This document shows, in pieces, positions 1-8,238 of a DNA stretch of 17,600 nucleotides. The DNA comes from Basidiobolus heterosporus B8920 (lineage: Eukaryota; Basidiobolomycota; Basidiobolomycetes; Basidiobolales; Basidiobolaceae). Where the stretch lies: NCBI GenBank assembly GCA_000697455.1, contig JNET01032284.1:1-17600 (forward strand). Reading direction: 5' to 3'. The stretch's first letter is position 1; the number at the start of each line of letters is the position of its first letter. A program made the translations under genes and the position numbers. Under the pieces are notes generated by a model. The model was given only the letters and a program-made list of their open reading frames with translations, had not been told where the DNA came from and did no database searches.

Positions 1-60
1 TGACTTTACTAAGTAGGTCAAGGTTTTTAATATTGGTTGAATTTATTTGGTTGTTTGTAG

Positions 61-231
61 ATAAACAATAACGTAAATGGTGTATCACAATGCGTAGCTT
101 CTTTCACCCGAGCGATATCACCTGCGTTAGGTGGATACCTGTGGAGCTGGTCACTCGTGGCGGAATCTGAACATAAATTTCACGTTTCCATGCTTGATAG
201 ATTGGTTAGCTCACAGTTGCTCAAAACATGA
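61..231 (+). CDS. MFS transporter, C-terminal exon only (partial)
   Basis: This is the last exon of a gene that begins outside the window. A typical acceptor (TTTGTAG) ends at 60, and the reading frame runs from 61 to a TGA at 229-231, giving 56 residues. It reads NGVSQCVASFTRAISPALGG followed by LWSWSL, the signature before and within TM11 of fungal major facilitator drug/zinc-facilitator-like transporters (NG.Q...S..RA..PA.GG.LW.WSL). The protein would be a plasma-membrane or vacuolar transporter; its substrate cannot be told. The segment HKFHV matches the loop that normally precedes TM12, but the protein stops about 17 residues later with no hydrophobic helix. Either the gene lacks TM12 or a further splice was missed. 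Bases 1-60 look like intron. The next gene starts only 154 bp downstream on the same strand. Confidence 0.72.
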   Translation: MNNNVNGVSQCVASFTRAISPALGGYLWSWSLVAESEHKFHVSMLDRLVSSQLLKT

Positions 232-385
232 ATGTTTATTCATGATCATGATTAAATTAAATTAGGATTTCGCTAGTGGTTATGAATTTGCGGTGAACTT
301 CCGCAATCCAATGAATTTCATAGAATAATTACTCCACTTAACTTTATTCCGAGTCTAGCGAAGTCTAACTTACAACTCTTTGATA

Positions 386-2971
386 ATGGGCTTTGCAGAA
401 CCGAGCGATTCCTCTGATGAAGAGAGAATGGATTTCTCCATAACGGAGCAGGATCTGTTGGATGAAGCAGACAACTTTCACGGTGGTAAGTAAATCAAGA
501 CAAAGGTTTTTTCTCAGAATTTTAGCGAGTCTTGTTACTTAGAGCTTTGATAGATCCCTCGAATCGGAGAGTTCGACGAAAATTTACGAAAAATGACGCG
601 ATCTACGGTATATGGGCTGAAGACGACGAAGAAGAAGGAAAAAGCGGAGAGTATTCTAAATACAGGTAAGAAAACCACTTTTCTTGAAGATAAAGTGCAC
701 GATTCTTAACCGTTTTTGGGCTGTTTTTATATTTAAAGTGGGAACATGAGTTTTGTAAAAGCTGACTCGCCAGATTCTTCTTCGGAGGAAGATAATACCA
801 AAGCTGAGAATGAACCTGATCTTACTAGTGGTGTCGTAAGTGAAGAGGAAAAGTATGAGAATGGTGCAGACGACGTTGATATGGAAGTGGATAGGCCTAG
901 TTTCGGTGGTCTAGGATATAAGCCAACAAGGGCCAATGATGATGAATTGGACAGAGTAGGTTTAGGCGGTAGCAGCAGCAACGGTTTAGGCTATAAAGGC
1001 AAAGAGAGACTGGGATTAGGACTGAATGATTCGTCACAGCCCCTTAATCGGCCTTCATTCAGTCAAGTTAGTGGTGATCGCTCATTAGATGAAATGAAAT
1101 CACTTCAATTTGGAAGGAACAATCGAGCCGCCTCTTCTAAACAAGCGAAGACATCCGATTCAGCAAAGGAACAAGAATTCAAAGCATTTGGATTCGGTTT
1201 CCAGATGCTCAAGAAACTGGGGTACAAGCCGGTAGGTGGCAGAATGTCGTCTCATTAAAGTAAATATACATATTAAGCATCTTTTCAACTTTAGGGAGAG
1301 GGTTTAGGTCGAAATAAGGATGGTATCTCGGAAGCGATTGAAGTAAAACTTCGACCCGGTAGAATTGGTATCGCTTACAAGGGATTTGAAGAGAAGACCG
1401 AGCAGGCCAAAAAGCAAGAGAAGAGACACGGGTCCTCAGTGGATACTGACGAAGCCTCAACCCCCGAACCCGAAACTCGTGCCAAAGGACAAAAGGGGGT
1501 GAGGCGAGAAAAACGCCCTCCTCGTACCAAGACCAAATATCAATCAATCCAAGAGATCATGGTCAAGGTAGACGCAGCTTACAGCGGAAGTTCTCAAAAA
1601 ATCATTGATATGCGAGGACCGGAAGTTCGTGAGCTTGCGTCTGCATCCGAGTTGAGGCCTGGATCAGTTGAAATCAAGGATGACATTAGATTGATCGTAG
1701 ACCTCTCTCGAGGAGAATTGGATCACTTGACAAGAGAGAGGCGAATTGAGGAGCATCGACTGAAATCTTTCCAAATGGAACGCAAACGATTCCAATCGAT
1801 TGTGGACGATGATGACACGCGTATCGCACGACTAAATGAGCTCATGGCCATCGCGAAAGAGTGCGAAAAGCACATGAAAGCGGCTATGGTTGACGGCACT
1901 TTATCGCTGGAGATATACGAAGAGCCCTTCTCTCGACTCGAACATGAGTTTACGAATGAGTTGAATACATACCCTATCGATTCCCTTTGCGTTGCCGTTT
2001 GCAGTCCTATGCTCAAACGCCTGCTAGGCGACTGGTATCCCTTAGAAGATCCCACGTATCAACTTTCGTTCCTACAGAAATGGAAGAAGCTCTTTAAAGT
2101 AGTGAACCCGTCGAGTTCTAACGGATATGATTCGGATACTGATATGTACATCACCAAAACGGACGACATGAAGCCCTATGAAAGTATGTTGTACCACCTA
2201 TGGCTGCCACGTGTTCGATCCGCGGTAGTGAACGACTGGAATCCACGAGAATTTGATGCGATGGTAACGCTTCTGGAGACCTGGACCCCACCGATCCTTC
2301 CACAGTTCATCTACGATAACGTTATTGATCAGTTGATTATTCCGAAACTCATGCGAGAAATTGAACAGTGGGATCCGCGTAAAGATACCGAGATGATTCA
2401 TCACTGGTTACATCCATGGCTACCACTACTAGGTGACCGCTTAGAAACTTTGTATACCGCCATCCGCCATAAATTCATCATTATTCTACGAGAATGGCAT
2501 CCTTCGGAGATTGGTGCCCATGCTTTATTGAAGCCTTGGATGTATGTGTTTAGAGAGGTTGATTTCCGAACGCTGCTCTCGAAAGCGATCTTACCCAAGC
2601 TAAAGCAAACGCTGCGCACAGAATTTGTAGTGAATCCCCGACAACAAGACCTTAAACCGCTCGAATGGGTGCTATGCTGGAAGGACCTGATTTCACCGGA
2701 GAAATTGGCCCATTTGCTTGAGAAAGAGTTCTTCCCCAAGTGGCTGCATGTTCTGAAGGCCTGGCTAGCCAGCAAGCCCAACTATGATGAAGTTACGCAA
2801 TGGTAATCTTTTTTACTCTAACCTAATCTAATCCATAGTACTAATTGATTTACGGCCAATAGGTATTTATTCTGGAAAAAGCTACTGGTTTCCCAGCTCA
2901 AAGAGGAGCCTATTCTGATGAGTCAGTTCAGGATTGCTTTAGATTTAATGAACCAAGGTGTCTCTCATTAA
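386..2971 (+). CDS. TFIP11/Ntr1-like G-patch spliceosome disassembly factor
   Basis: Exons 386-485, 554-665, 739-1231, 1295-2802 and 2863-2971 join in frame to 773 aa. The N-terminal TIP_N region has the family motif KFTKNDAIYGIWAEDDEEE. A G-patch at about residues 216-262 (FGFGFQMLKKLGYKP, then GEGLGRNKDGI) is split by intron 3. The rest is the GCFC-type domain, with WYPLEDP, LPRVRSAVVNDWNPRE and LEWVLCWKDLISPEKL. In this family (human TFIP11, yeast Ntr1/Spp382) the G-patch activates the DEAH helicase DHX15/Prp43, which releases the excised intron lariat in the nucleus. Donors are GTAAGT, GTAAGA, GTAGGT and GTAATC; intron 4 carries a TACTAAT branch site at about 2839. The protein ends QFRIALDLMNQGVSH, earlier than animal TFIP11, which continues into an RNA-binding-like tail. 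An alternative splice to the TAG at 3002-3003 also leads straight to a stop. Identity is firm; the 3' end is less so. Confidence 0.93.
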
Positions 2972-3306
2972 ACTTGTGGCTACTTGCTCCCCAATTCACA
3001 TTTAAACATTCTTAGCGCTATAGATGTATTATTTGGACCCATCCCGTAACTGTTACTGCCTTAACAAACATTTGTGCCTCGACATGGCCATTCTTGTCGT
3101 ATCTCGTGTTCCCTTAATTTCTATAAATAATTCAATTCCGATAACAATTAAGCTTGATTAGAACTTCCGAATCTGACCAAATTTATAGTATAGAATGATG
3201 ATTGTTTATTCTTGAAAATCTTTGAATAGGGACTCAAAAAGATTGACTAGAGGAGCGGGTATGTGGGTGTGAGATTCCACTAAAAGAAATTCTCCAAAAG
3301 TACTGA
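2972..3306. other. Intergenic, convergent 3' regions
   Basis: This stretch separates the 3' ends of the TFIP11-like gene (+) and the first small secreted-protein gene (-). It holds AT-rich sequence such as TATAAATAATTC near 3123-3135, plausible for 3' UTR and poly(A) signals. I see no credible gene or repeat in it. Confidence 0.6.
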
Positions 3307-3621
3307 CTAGTGTTGAAGAGCCAAGCCAGCCATCATCACTACTGCGGAGATGATAGTACCGGGCTGAATGAATGAGCCTGCACTGGCAGGAGTGGTAGGG
3401 TTGGCTGGGTTAGTTGAAGCTGAAGGATCAGCGGAGGTTCCGGAGGTAGATAAAGTCTCGCCAGCTGAGGGGGTAGCGGAAGGGTCAGTAACACTTGGAG
3501 TAGCGGACTCGACAGTAGTTGTAGTAGCCACAACGGTATCAGCCTCACCACTAACTGAGGATTCTTGAGCCAAAACAAGGCTAGCAAAGACCAATACAAC
3601 AAGGGGAGTGAAGAACTTCAT
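3307..3621 (-). CDS. Small secreted Ser/Thr/Pro-rich protein, probably GPI-anchored
   Basis: An intronless frame of 104 aa. It starts MKFFTPLVVLVFASLVLA, a clear signal peptide with likely cleavage before QES. The mature part is almost entirely Ser, Thr, Ala and Pro (TTTTVESATPSVTDPSATPS), as expected for an O-mannosylated cell-surface stalk. The C-terminus ends in a small-residue patch (PASAGS) and a hydrophobic tail (TIISAVVMMAGLAL) with no basic cytoplasmic residues, the layout of a GPI-attachment signal. A TATAAAA box lies about 72 bp upstream of the ATG. The next gene (4179-4646) is a paralog with the same MKFFT signal-peptide start. A role at the cell wall or plasma membrane is inferred from composition; no enzymatic domain is present and I do not recognise a named family. 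Confidence 0.78.
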   Translation of the reverse strand: MKFFTPLVVLVFASLVLAQESSVSGEADTVVATTTTVESATPSVTDPSATPSAGETLSTSGTSADPSASTNPANPTTPASAGSFIQPGTIISAVVMMAGLALQH

Positions 3622-3632
3622 GATTTCTTGAG

Positions 3633-3680
3633 ATGGTTTTTGCTACTTCAAGATTGAGTGGAATGGTTTTTGCAACTTCA
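3633..3680. repeat. Two 18-bp near-identical direct repeats in the 5' leader
   Basis: ATGGTTTTTGCTACTTCA at 3633-3650 recurs as ATGGTTTTTGCAACTTCA at 3663-3680, with one mismatch and a 30-bp period. Both lie between the TATA box and the ATG of the minus-strand gene at 3307-3621, so they are probably transcribed as part of its 5' UTR. They could be a leader duplication or a protein- or RNA-binding element; function is unknown. Confidence 0.7.
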
Positions 3681-3692
3681 CAACACCCACAC

Positions 3693-3699
3693 TTTTATA
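3693..3699 (-). promoter_or_regulatory. TATA box of the 104-aa secreted-protein gene
   Basis: The plus strand reads TTTTATA, which is TATAAAA on the coding strand, about 72 bp upstream of the ATG at 3621. Position and sequence fit a strong TATA box. Confidence 0.6.
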
Positions 3700-4178
3700 C
3701 TCTCCGTTGACGACTTCATCACACCAAAATGACACTTTAAGTGAACTTGTCCTTTGCCTAAACTGGCCATGGAACCAAATCAATTCAGAGAACATTCCAA
3801 GAAATCACTCAAAACTGGTTATATATTTTCTCATAATGTTATAATATTACACAGTTCTGATTCATCTAGTTATTTATAACTAGTGAATCCGTCTAGTAGT
3901 AACGCTATAGGACAACAGATATAGTGGCAGATCTGGCAACCTTATCTTGGATTTGTGTATGTAATGCCAGGGGCCAAGTAGGAGATGATGGATCCGTTTC
4001 ATCGCTGCACAAATAGGGTTACACTCAGGAAGTGAGTGAAAGGAACCAAGAGGAACTGAAAGGAATTGGCAAAGTGAGTCCTGCCTTTCTGGGCTCGAGT
4101 AAGTTGATTTATTAATAGGTAGACTTCGAACGGTGGTACATAGTAAGTGATAGATTGAACGATTAGAATGGTTAAGCC

Positions 4179-4646
4179 TTACAAATAACTCAAGATCCCG
4201 CCAAGAATCACAGCAACCACGGTCACTACTCTTGGTGTAACACTGGTAGCAGCACTTTTGTTTGTGGGTGCGATTATGGTGGTAGATGGTTTGATACCAT
4301 TAGATGTGCTTGCTGATGGCCTGGTAACCCCAGATGATTTAGCTATATCTGAACTCACAGTTGAGCCTATTGGTGCACTGGTAGATACCGGACTTGGTGA
4401 GCTGGTAGATTTGGGGGTTGAAACACTGGGTGCAGTAGCCGAAGATGATGCCATAGATGTTGTGGGTGAGGTCCCAGAAATTGCTGAACTGGTGGCAGGG
4501 CTAGACTCTGATATGGTTGCTGGGGTGATCTCCGGCTCCTCCACTCCCCCAGTTGGCTCGATGGAAAGTGGGTCATTTTCGAGCGTTTCCTGAGCTATAA
4601 CTGAGCTGGCTAATACAACAAGAGCGAGAGATGTGAAGAATTTCAT
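4179..4646 (-). CDS. Small secreted Ser/Thr-rich protein, probably GPI-anchored; paralog of the 3307-3621 gene
   Basis: Intronless. The open frame extends upstream to 4712, but the internal Met at 4646 gives a clean signal peptide (MKFFTSLALVVLASSVIA, cut before QET), and a TATA box lies between the two candidate starts. I therefore choose 4646, giving 155 aa. The mature chain begins with an acidic stretch (ENDPLSIEPTGGVEEPE) and is then dominated by Ser, Thr, Ala and Pro. It has one NKS sequon near the end and a terminal hydrophobic segment (VVTVVAVILGGILSYL) typical of a GPI signal. The signal peptide and layout match the neighbour at 3307-3621, so the pair looks like a tandem duplication that later diverged. 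It is likely a wall or membrane surface protein; no catalytic domain is visible. Confidence 0.78.
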   Translation of the reverse strand: MKFFTSLALVVLASSVIAQETLENDPLSIEPTGGVEEPEITPATISESSPATSSAISGTSPTTSMASSSATAPSVSTPKSTSSPSPVSTSAPIGSTVSSDIAKSSGVTRPSASTSNGIKPSTTIIAPTNKSAATSVTPRVVTVVAVILGGILSYL

Positions 4647-4692
4647 AGTAGTAAAGAATGTATGATAGATAATGATGGTAGAGGACTTCGCC

Positions 4693-4698
4693 TTTATA
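4693..4698 (-). promoter_or_regulatory. TATA box of the 155-aa secreted-protein gene
   Basis: The coding strand reads GGTATAAAGGC, about 47 bp upstream of the chosen ATG at 4646. Its place between the two possible start codons supports the downstream start. Confidence 0.6.
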
Positions 4699-4872
4699 CC
4701 ACGCCATTTCATCCATTAGGGAAGCACGTGACTTGAGCTTGATGTATATCTCTATTGTGCCTGACAATACAGACCAGCAAGCGGGGAGAGAAAAACTCCG
4801 CTTGAAGATAATTAGCGTAGGGATGGACAAACCTAGTGTGAGATAAAGGAGACTGCATGATATTCCCGTTGA

Positions 4873-4974
4873 TTTAGGGCTAGGGTTTATTCTCTATATG
4901 GATCTTGATCAGGGTTAGGGGATTCTTGGGGTATCTGTTCGCAATATCACATGAGGTTAAAGAATGGGTTAGGG
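4873..4974. promoter_or_regulatory. Cluster of telomere-like TTAGGG motifs (telobox-like)
   Basis: TTTAGGGCTAGGGTTT at 4873-4888, AGGGTTAGGG at 4911-4920 and GGGTTAGGG at 4966-4974 lie about 230-330 bp upstream of the 155-aa secreted-protein gene. In fungi, AACCCTA boxes in promoters are known sites for Tbf1-like telomere-repeat factors. Here only the sequence resemblance is seen; the regulatory role is inferred. The motifs are too few and too broken up to be a telomere end. Confidence 0.4.
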
Positions 4975-5111
4975 CTGCAGAGGTAAGGGTCGGAGGGTCG
5001 GAACATAGGAAGAAATGTGAAATTAATAGAGGCGCACGGATTAAGAATGGCAAACATCGCCTACCAAAACCACCATGTCATTGGTTGCGGTTACTTGAGA
5101 TTAGGTTGGTG

Positions 5112-6162
5112 TTAGGTATTTTTAGTCTCTTCATTAGGGTTAACCGGTTGTTGCTGACTGGGACTGGGACTGGGACTGGATCGAAGCCAGCTCATACGTG
5201 GACCAGACATGCTTCTTTCATTGACCTTAAAACCAAAAATGGATGGCTGATAGATGGTGTTGTTGGTTTGCTGACGGTTAGCATCGGGATACATTAAGTG
5301 GAGGAATAAATGAGCGAAAGTTGAGCCAAAGCACGCGCCTAATTTCAACACATAACATTAAGAAGGTGATGCACAGAGTAACAAGTGACGAAAGACTAAC
5401 CATCGACACGGAGATATTTCGGATCGCTTGGAGTATAGATATCTCTACAACTAGGGCAATAAAGCTTGACCATGTCCACCCCCAATTTATCTGAGCGGCC
5501 GATTGGGAGAACCGGCATGCCATTACAATAATATCTGGGACACAAGCCAAATTCTGCCCTTTCATATTTCTCGGCCTACAAAACCTAAGGGTAATCAAAG
5601 ATCGAACAGCATTCAAAATTGATAAAAACATACCATTAAGTTCATGCCTTGACGTGTCAAAATAAACCGTTGATGAATCAAACCGTAGAGACGCTCAGCC
5701 GAAGACTCAACAGTCCCCGGGTCTTTGTCTGATCCTTCAGACTCTACAAATGCACGATAGAAACTCTCAGTTAAAACCTTGACTTGTAGGAGGTACGAAA
5801 ATTCAAAATAATCTATCAACCTGGCTCGATGTCAAGCATCATTTCCAAAGCTTCTGAATAAAACGGGAATAGAGAACTCAAACCGGTCAAGTTGAAGTCA
5901 TCCTCGATGAATTTCTCTGCTACCTCACAAAAAAACTCGTGTCCTTCAAGTGAGCAATACCACGCAATCCAAGAAAGCATTTCTTCTGAGTCTGGAGTAG
6001 AGCTTGCCTCTTCTTGAGTGACCAAAGTATTTGGTTAAGTTGAAGCGTTTCGAATAATACTAAACTTAGTTCGTAAATAAAGGTCTAACCGTAAAACTCA
6101 GTTTGCCCAGCTTCACGACAGACCAAATGGTTCTCGGATCTTCCCTGTTCTGTTTCCAACAT
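5112..6162 (-). CDS. CKB1: Casein kinase 2 regulatory beta subunit
   Basis: Exons (minus) 6162-6090, 6012-5821, 5782-5634, 5575-5401 and 5338-5112 join to 271 aa. The core matches CK2 beta closely: [65 protein letters not shown] and [10 protein letters not shown]. The zinc finger is complete, with CPRYYC and CPSC pairs. CK2 beta dimerises through this finger and binds two catalytic alpha subunits to form the CK2 tetramer of nucleus and cytoplasm. The acidic loop differs from the family: after DIEP comes [12 protein letters not shown] instead of the usual run of Asp/Glu, just after a 38-bp intron that is needed to bypass a stop. Exon 1 ([12 protein letters not shown]...) is tentative; the nearest in-frame ATG in exon 2 is at 5980, directly before LSWIAWYC. 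The C-terminal tail has an SPSPSPSQ run and ends EETKNT. Confidence 0.92.
5157..5180. repeat. Hexanucleotide microsatellite (ACTGGG)4 inside the CK2 beta coding region
   Basis: Three perfect ACTGGG units and a fourth ending in A. On the minus strand they encode the Ser-Pro repeat SPSPSPS in the C-terminal tail of CK2 beta. A six-base unit keeps the frame when copy number changes, so the length may vary between strains. Confidence 0.8.
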
Positions 6163-6536
6163 ACTAACTACCTAAACTAGTGGATAGTGTTTCTTTTAAT
6201 AGACGTGGTTTGACAAGGAGATACCAAACAAAACAAACCTGGAAGTACTAACAAATAGAACTGGATTGAGCCTCACTAAATCCCTGACAAGGCTAGCAAA
6301 AAATGAATCGTATGACTGTAGCTTAGGCCCGCATTTTCCTTCGAAAATGGCACCTCTTTCGCTTATGGTATTGTAAATCAAATGAATTCCTTCGTCGTTC
6401 AAGATTTTTTTGATTTTTATATGAATTAAATATTACATGATAAAAATGGTACATCAACAATCATTATTAGGGGACTAATGATGTTTGCTCATTGTCAATT
6501 AATCAAGGTTTAATTAGTTCGGAATTAACAACTAAT
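6163..6536. other. Intergenic region between CK2 beta and alpha-tubulin genes
   Basis: This holds the tubulin 3' UTR (AT-rich, about 6410-6536) and the promoter or 5' leader of the CK2 beta gene. An open stretch on the minus strand (6196-6402, 68 codons, no ATG, beginning at a TTG) encodes a plausible-looking peptide that I do not recognise and cannot splice convincingly into CK2 beta. It may be a leader or chance. Confidence 0.45.
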
Positions 6537-7880
6537 TTAATATTCCTCAATTTCTTCTTCATCTTCAATAGAGTCAGCACCAACTTCTTCGTAATCCTTC
6601 TCAAGGGCAGCGAGATCTTCACGAGCCTCAGAGAATTCTCCTTCTTCCATACCTTCACCAACATACCAGTGAACGAAGGCACGCTTGGCATACATAAGAT
6701 CGAACTTATGGTCAAGACGAGCCCAGGCTTCGGAGATGGAGGTAGTGTTACTCAACATGCAGACAGCACGGTTGACCTTGGCAAGGTCACCGCCAGGAAC
6801 GACAGCAGGAACTTGGCTGTTGATACCAACCTTGAAACCAGTAGGGCACCAGTCAACGAATTGAATGGTGCGCTTGGTCTTAATACCAGCAATGGCGGCG
6901 TTGACATCCTTGGGAACAACGTCACCACGGTACAACAAGCAGCAAGCCATGTACTTACCATGACGAGGATCGCACTTAACCATTTGGTTGTTGGGCTCGA
7001 AACAAGCAGTGGTGATCTCGTTGACGGAAAGGGTCTCGTGGTAAGCCTTAGCAGCGGAGATGATGGGAGCATAAGTAATCAAGGGGAAGTGAATACGAGG
7101 ATAAGGAACCAAGTTAGTTTGGAACTCGTTCAAATCGACGTTCAAGGAACCTTGGAAACGAAGAGAAGCGGTGATGGATGACACAGCTTGAGCAATAAGA
7201 CGATTGAGGTTAGCATAAGAAGGACGCTCAATGTCGAGGTTGCGCTTGCAGATATCATAGATAGCTTCGTTGTCAACCATGAAGGAACAATCAGTGTGCT
7301 CCAAGGTGGTATGGGTGGTCAAGATGGAGTTGTAAGGTTCAACAACAGCGGTGGAAACTTGGGGAGCAGGGTAGACGGAGAACTCCAACTTGGACTTCTT
7401 TCCGTAGTCAACGGAAAGGCGCTCCAAAAGAAGGGCACCGAAACCGGAACCGGTACCACCACCGAAGGAGTGGAAGACAAGGAAACCTTGAAGTCCGTTA
7501 CAGTTGTCGGCAAGCTTGCGGATACGGTCGAGGACGGAGTCAACCATTTCTTTACCAATGGTGTAGTGACCACGGGCGTAGTTGTTAGCGGCATCTTCCT
7601 TTCCGTTGATCAATTGTTCAGGGTGGAAGAGTTGACGGTAAGTACCAGTACGGACTTCATCAATGACAGTAGGTTCCAAATCGACGAAGACAGTACGGGG
7701 AACGTACTTTCCAGCACCAGTCTCAGAGAAGAAGGTGGAGAAAGAGTCATCAGTGGTGAGCTTTTCGGTGGCGACTTGACCATCGGGCTGGATGCCGTGT
7801 TCAAGACAGTAGAGTTCCCAACAGGCATTACCAATTTGGATACCGGCTTGACCGACGTGGACTGAGATAACTTCACGCAT
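6537..7880 (-). CDS. Alpha-tubulin
   Basis: A single uninterrupted frame of 447 aa starting [20 protein letters not shown]. It forms the alpha half of the alpha/beta tubulin heterodimer, the building block of spindle and cytoplasmic microtubules. The GTP-binding tubulin signature [17 protein letters not shown] is present. The segment [20 protein letters not shown] carries the Glu that acts on GTP bound to the beta subunit below. Lysine 40, the classical acetylation site, is conserved (ATEKLTTDD), though the surrounding loop is two residues shorter than in animals. The C-terminus is acidic and ends in Tyr (EDEEEIEEY), so tyrosine removal is possible in principle. It lacks introns, unlike most neighbours. 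Its strongly biased codon use creates long antisense open frames, expected of a highly expressed gene. Confidence 0.98.
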   Translation of the reverse strand: MREVISVHVGQAGIQIGNACWELYCLEHGIQPDGQVATEKLTTDDSFSTFFSETGAGKYVPRTVFVDLEPTVIDEVRTGTYRQLFHPEQLINGKEDAANNYARGHYTIGKEMVDSVLDRIRKLADNCNGLQGFLVFHSFGGGTGSGFGALLLERLSVDYGKKSKLEFSVYPAPQVSTAVVEPYNSILTTHTTLEHTDCSFMVDNEAIYDICKRNLDIERPSYANLNRLIAQAVSSITASLRFQGSLNVDLNEFQTNLVPYPRIHFPLITYAPIISAAKAYHETLSVNEITTACFEPNNQMVKCDPRHGKYMACCLLYRGDVVPKDVNAAIAGIKTKRTIQFVDWCPTGFKVGINSQVPAVVPGGDLAKVNRAVCMLSNTTSISEAWARLDHKFDLMYAKRAFVHWYVGEGMEEGEFSEAREDLAALEKDYEEVGADSIEDEEEIEEY

Positions 7881-7964
7881 GTTTAGAAGAATAAAGGGGG
7901 ATGCTGGAAACAGAAAAAGTTAAGAGGAACTGTTAGCAAAGGTCAGCAAAGCAAACCCGGCAAT

Positions 7965-7972
7965 CTTATATG
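7965..7972 (-). promoter_or_regulatory. TATA-like box of the alpha-tubulin gene
   Basis: The coding strand reads CATATAAG about 85-92 bp upstream of the tubulin ATG, between the nearest CCAAT box and the start codon. The spacing suits a core promoter. Confidence 0.5.
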
Positions 7973-8011
7973 CGTGGCAGAGACAGAGGGAGAAGTTGAT
8001 CCTTCCAACTG

Positions 8012-8238
8012 ACCAATCATTACTTGTGCTATGAATTGTTACCCAACCAAATTTCCTAATGTCAGAAGCAATAGTTTGTTTTGATTATAACGTCAAATCA
8101 AATATAGCATTGATCTCAACTCCCCAAGGAAAAATAGAGCCTATGGGGGACAAGGATTGCTTATGATTCTCTATTGAGGCCAACTTGATCCTGGATGTGA
8201 GTGACAAAATGAGCTTTTAACCAATCATAGCCAATCAT
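8012..8238. promoter_or_regulatory. Three CCAATCAT boxes upstream of alpha-tubulin
   Basis: Identical 8-mers CCAATCAT lie at 8012-8019, 8221-8228 and 8231-8238, all in the same orientation; the last two are a 10-bp-spaced pair. CCAAT is the core site of the conserved HAP/NF-Y complex (established). Repetition of the same 8-mer upstream of a highly expressed gene supports a real regulatory role, which is inferred. Confidence 0.55.

Larger units (their letters stand above)
3622..4178 (-). other. Upstream region of the 104-aa secreted-protein gene
   Basis: This holds the promoter and 5' UTR of the gene ending at 3307, and then the 3' region of the paralog at 4179. Apart from the TATA box and the 18-bp direct repeat listed separately, it is AT-rich and unremarkable (for example TATTTATAACTAG near 3871-3883). 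No gene is seen in it. Confidence 0.6.
4647..5111. other. Intergenic region with TATA box and telomere-like repeats
   Basis: This is the promoter side of the 155-aa secreted-protein gene and the 3' flank of the CK2 beta gene, both on the minus strand. It contains the TATA box at 4693-4698 and scattered TTAGGG-like motifs between 4873 and 4974. An open frame on the plus strand (4905-5297) overlaps the CK2 beta last exon and has no recognisable protein features, so no gene is called. Confidence 0.6.

Noticed and set aside
3368-3568. 66-codon open frame antisense to the 104-aa secreted-protein gene
   Set aside because: It arises from the Ser/Thr-rich low-complexity codons of the real gene; no signal peptide or motif.
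4647-4712. Upstream in-frame start for the 155-aa secreted protein
   Set aside because: It would bury the signal peptide behind 22 polar residues, and the TATA box lies inside this segment.
4873-4974. Possible chromosome end or subtelomere
   Set aside because: The TTAGGG-like units are few and interrupted, and ordinary housekeeping genes lie on both sides.
4905-5297. 130-codon open frame on the plus strand
   Set aside because: It overlaps the last exon of CK2 beta in antisense, runs through telomere-like and ACTGGG repeats, and shows no domain or signal.
6492-7865. Two long open frames on the plus strand opposite alpha-tubulin (229 and 225 codons)
   Set aside because: They are antisense shadows of a strongly codon-biased gene, have no family motifs, and the minus-strand alpha-tubulin is unambiguous.
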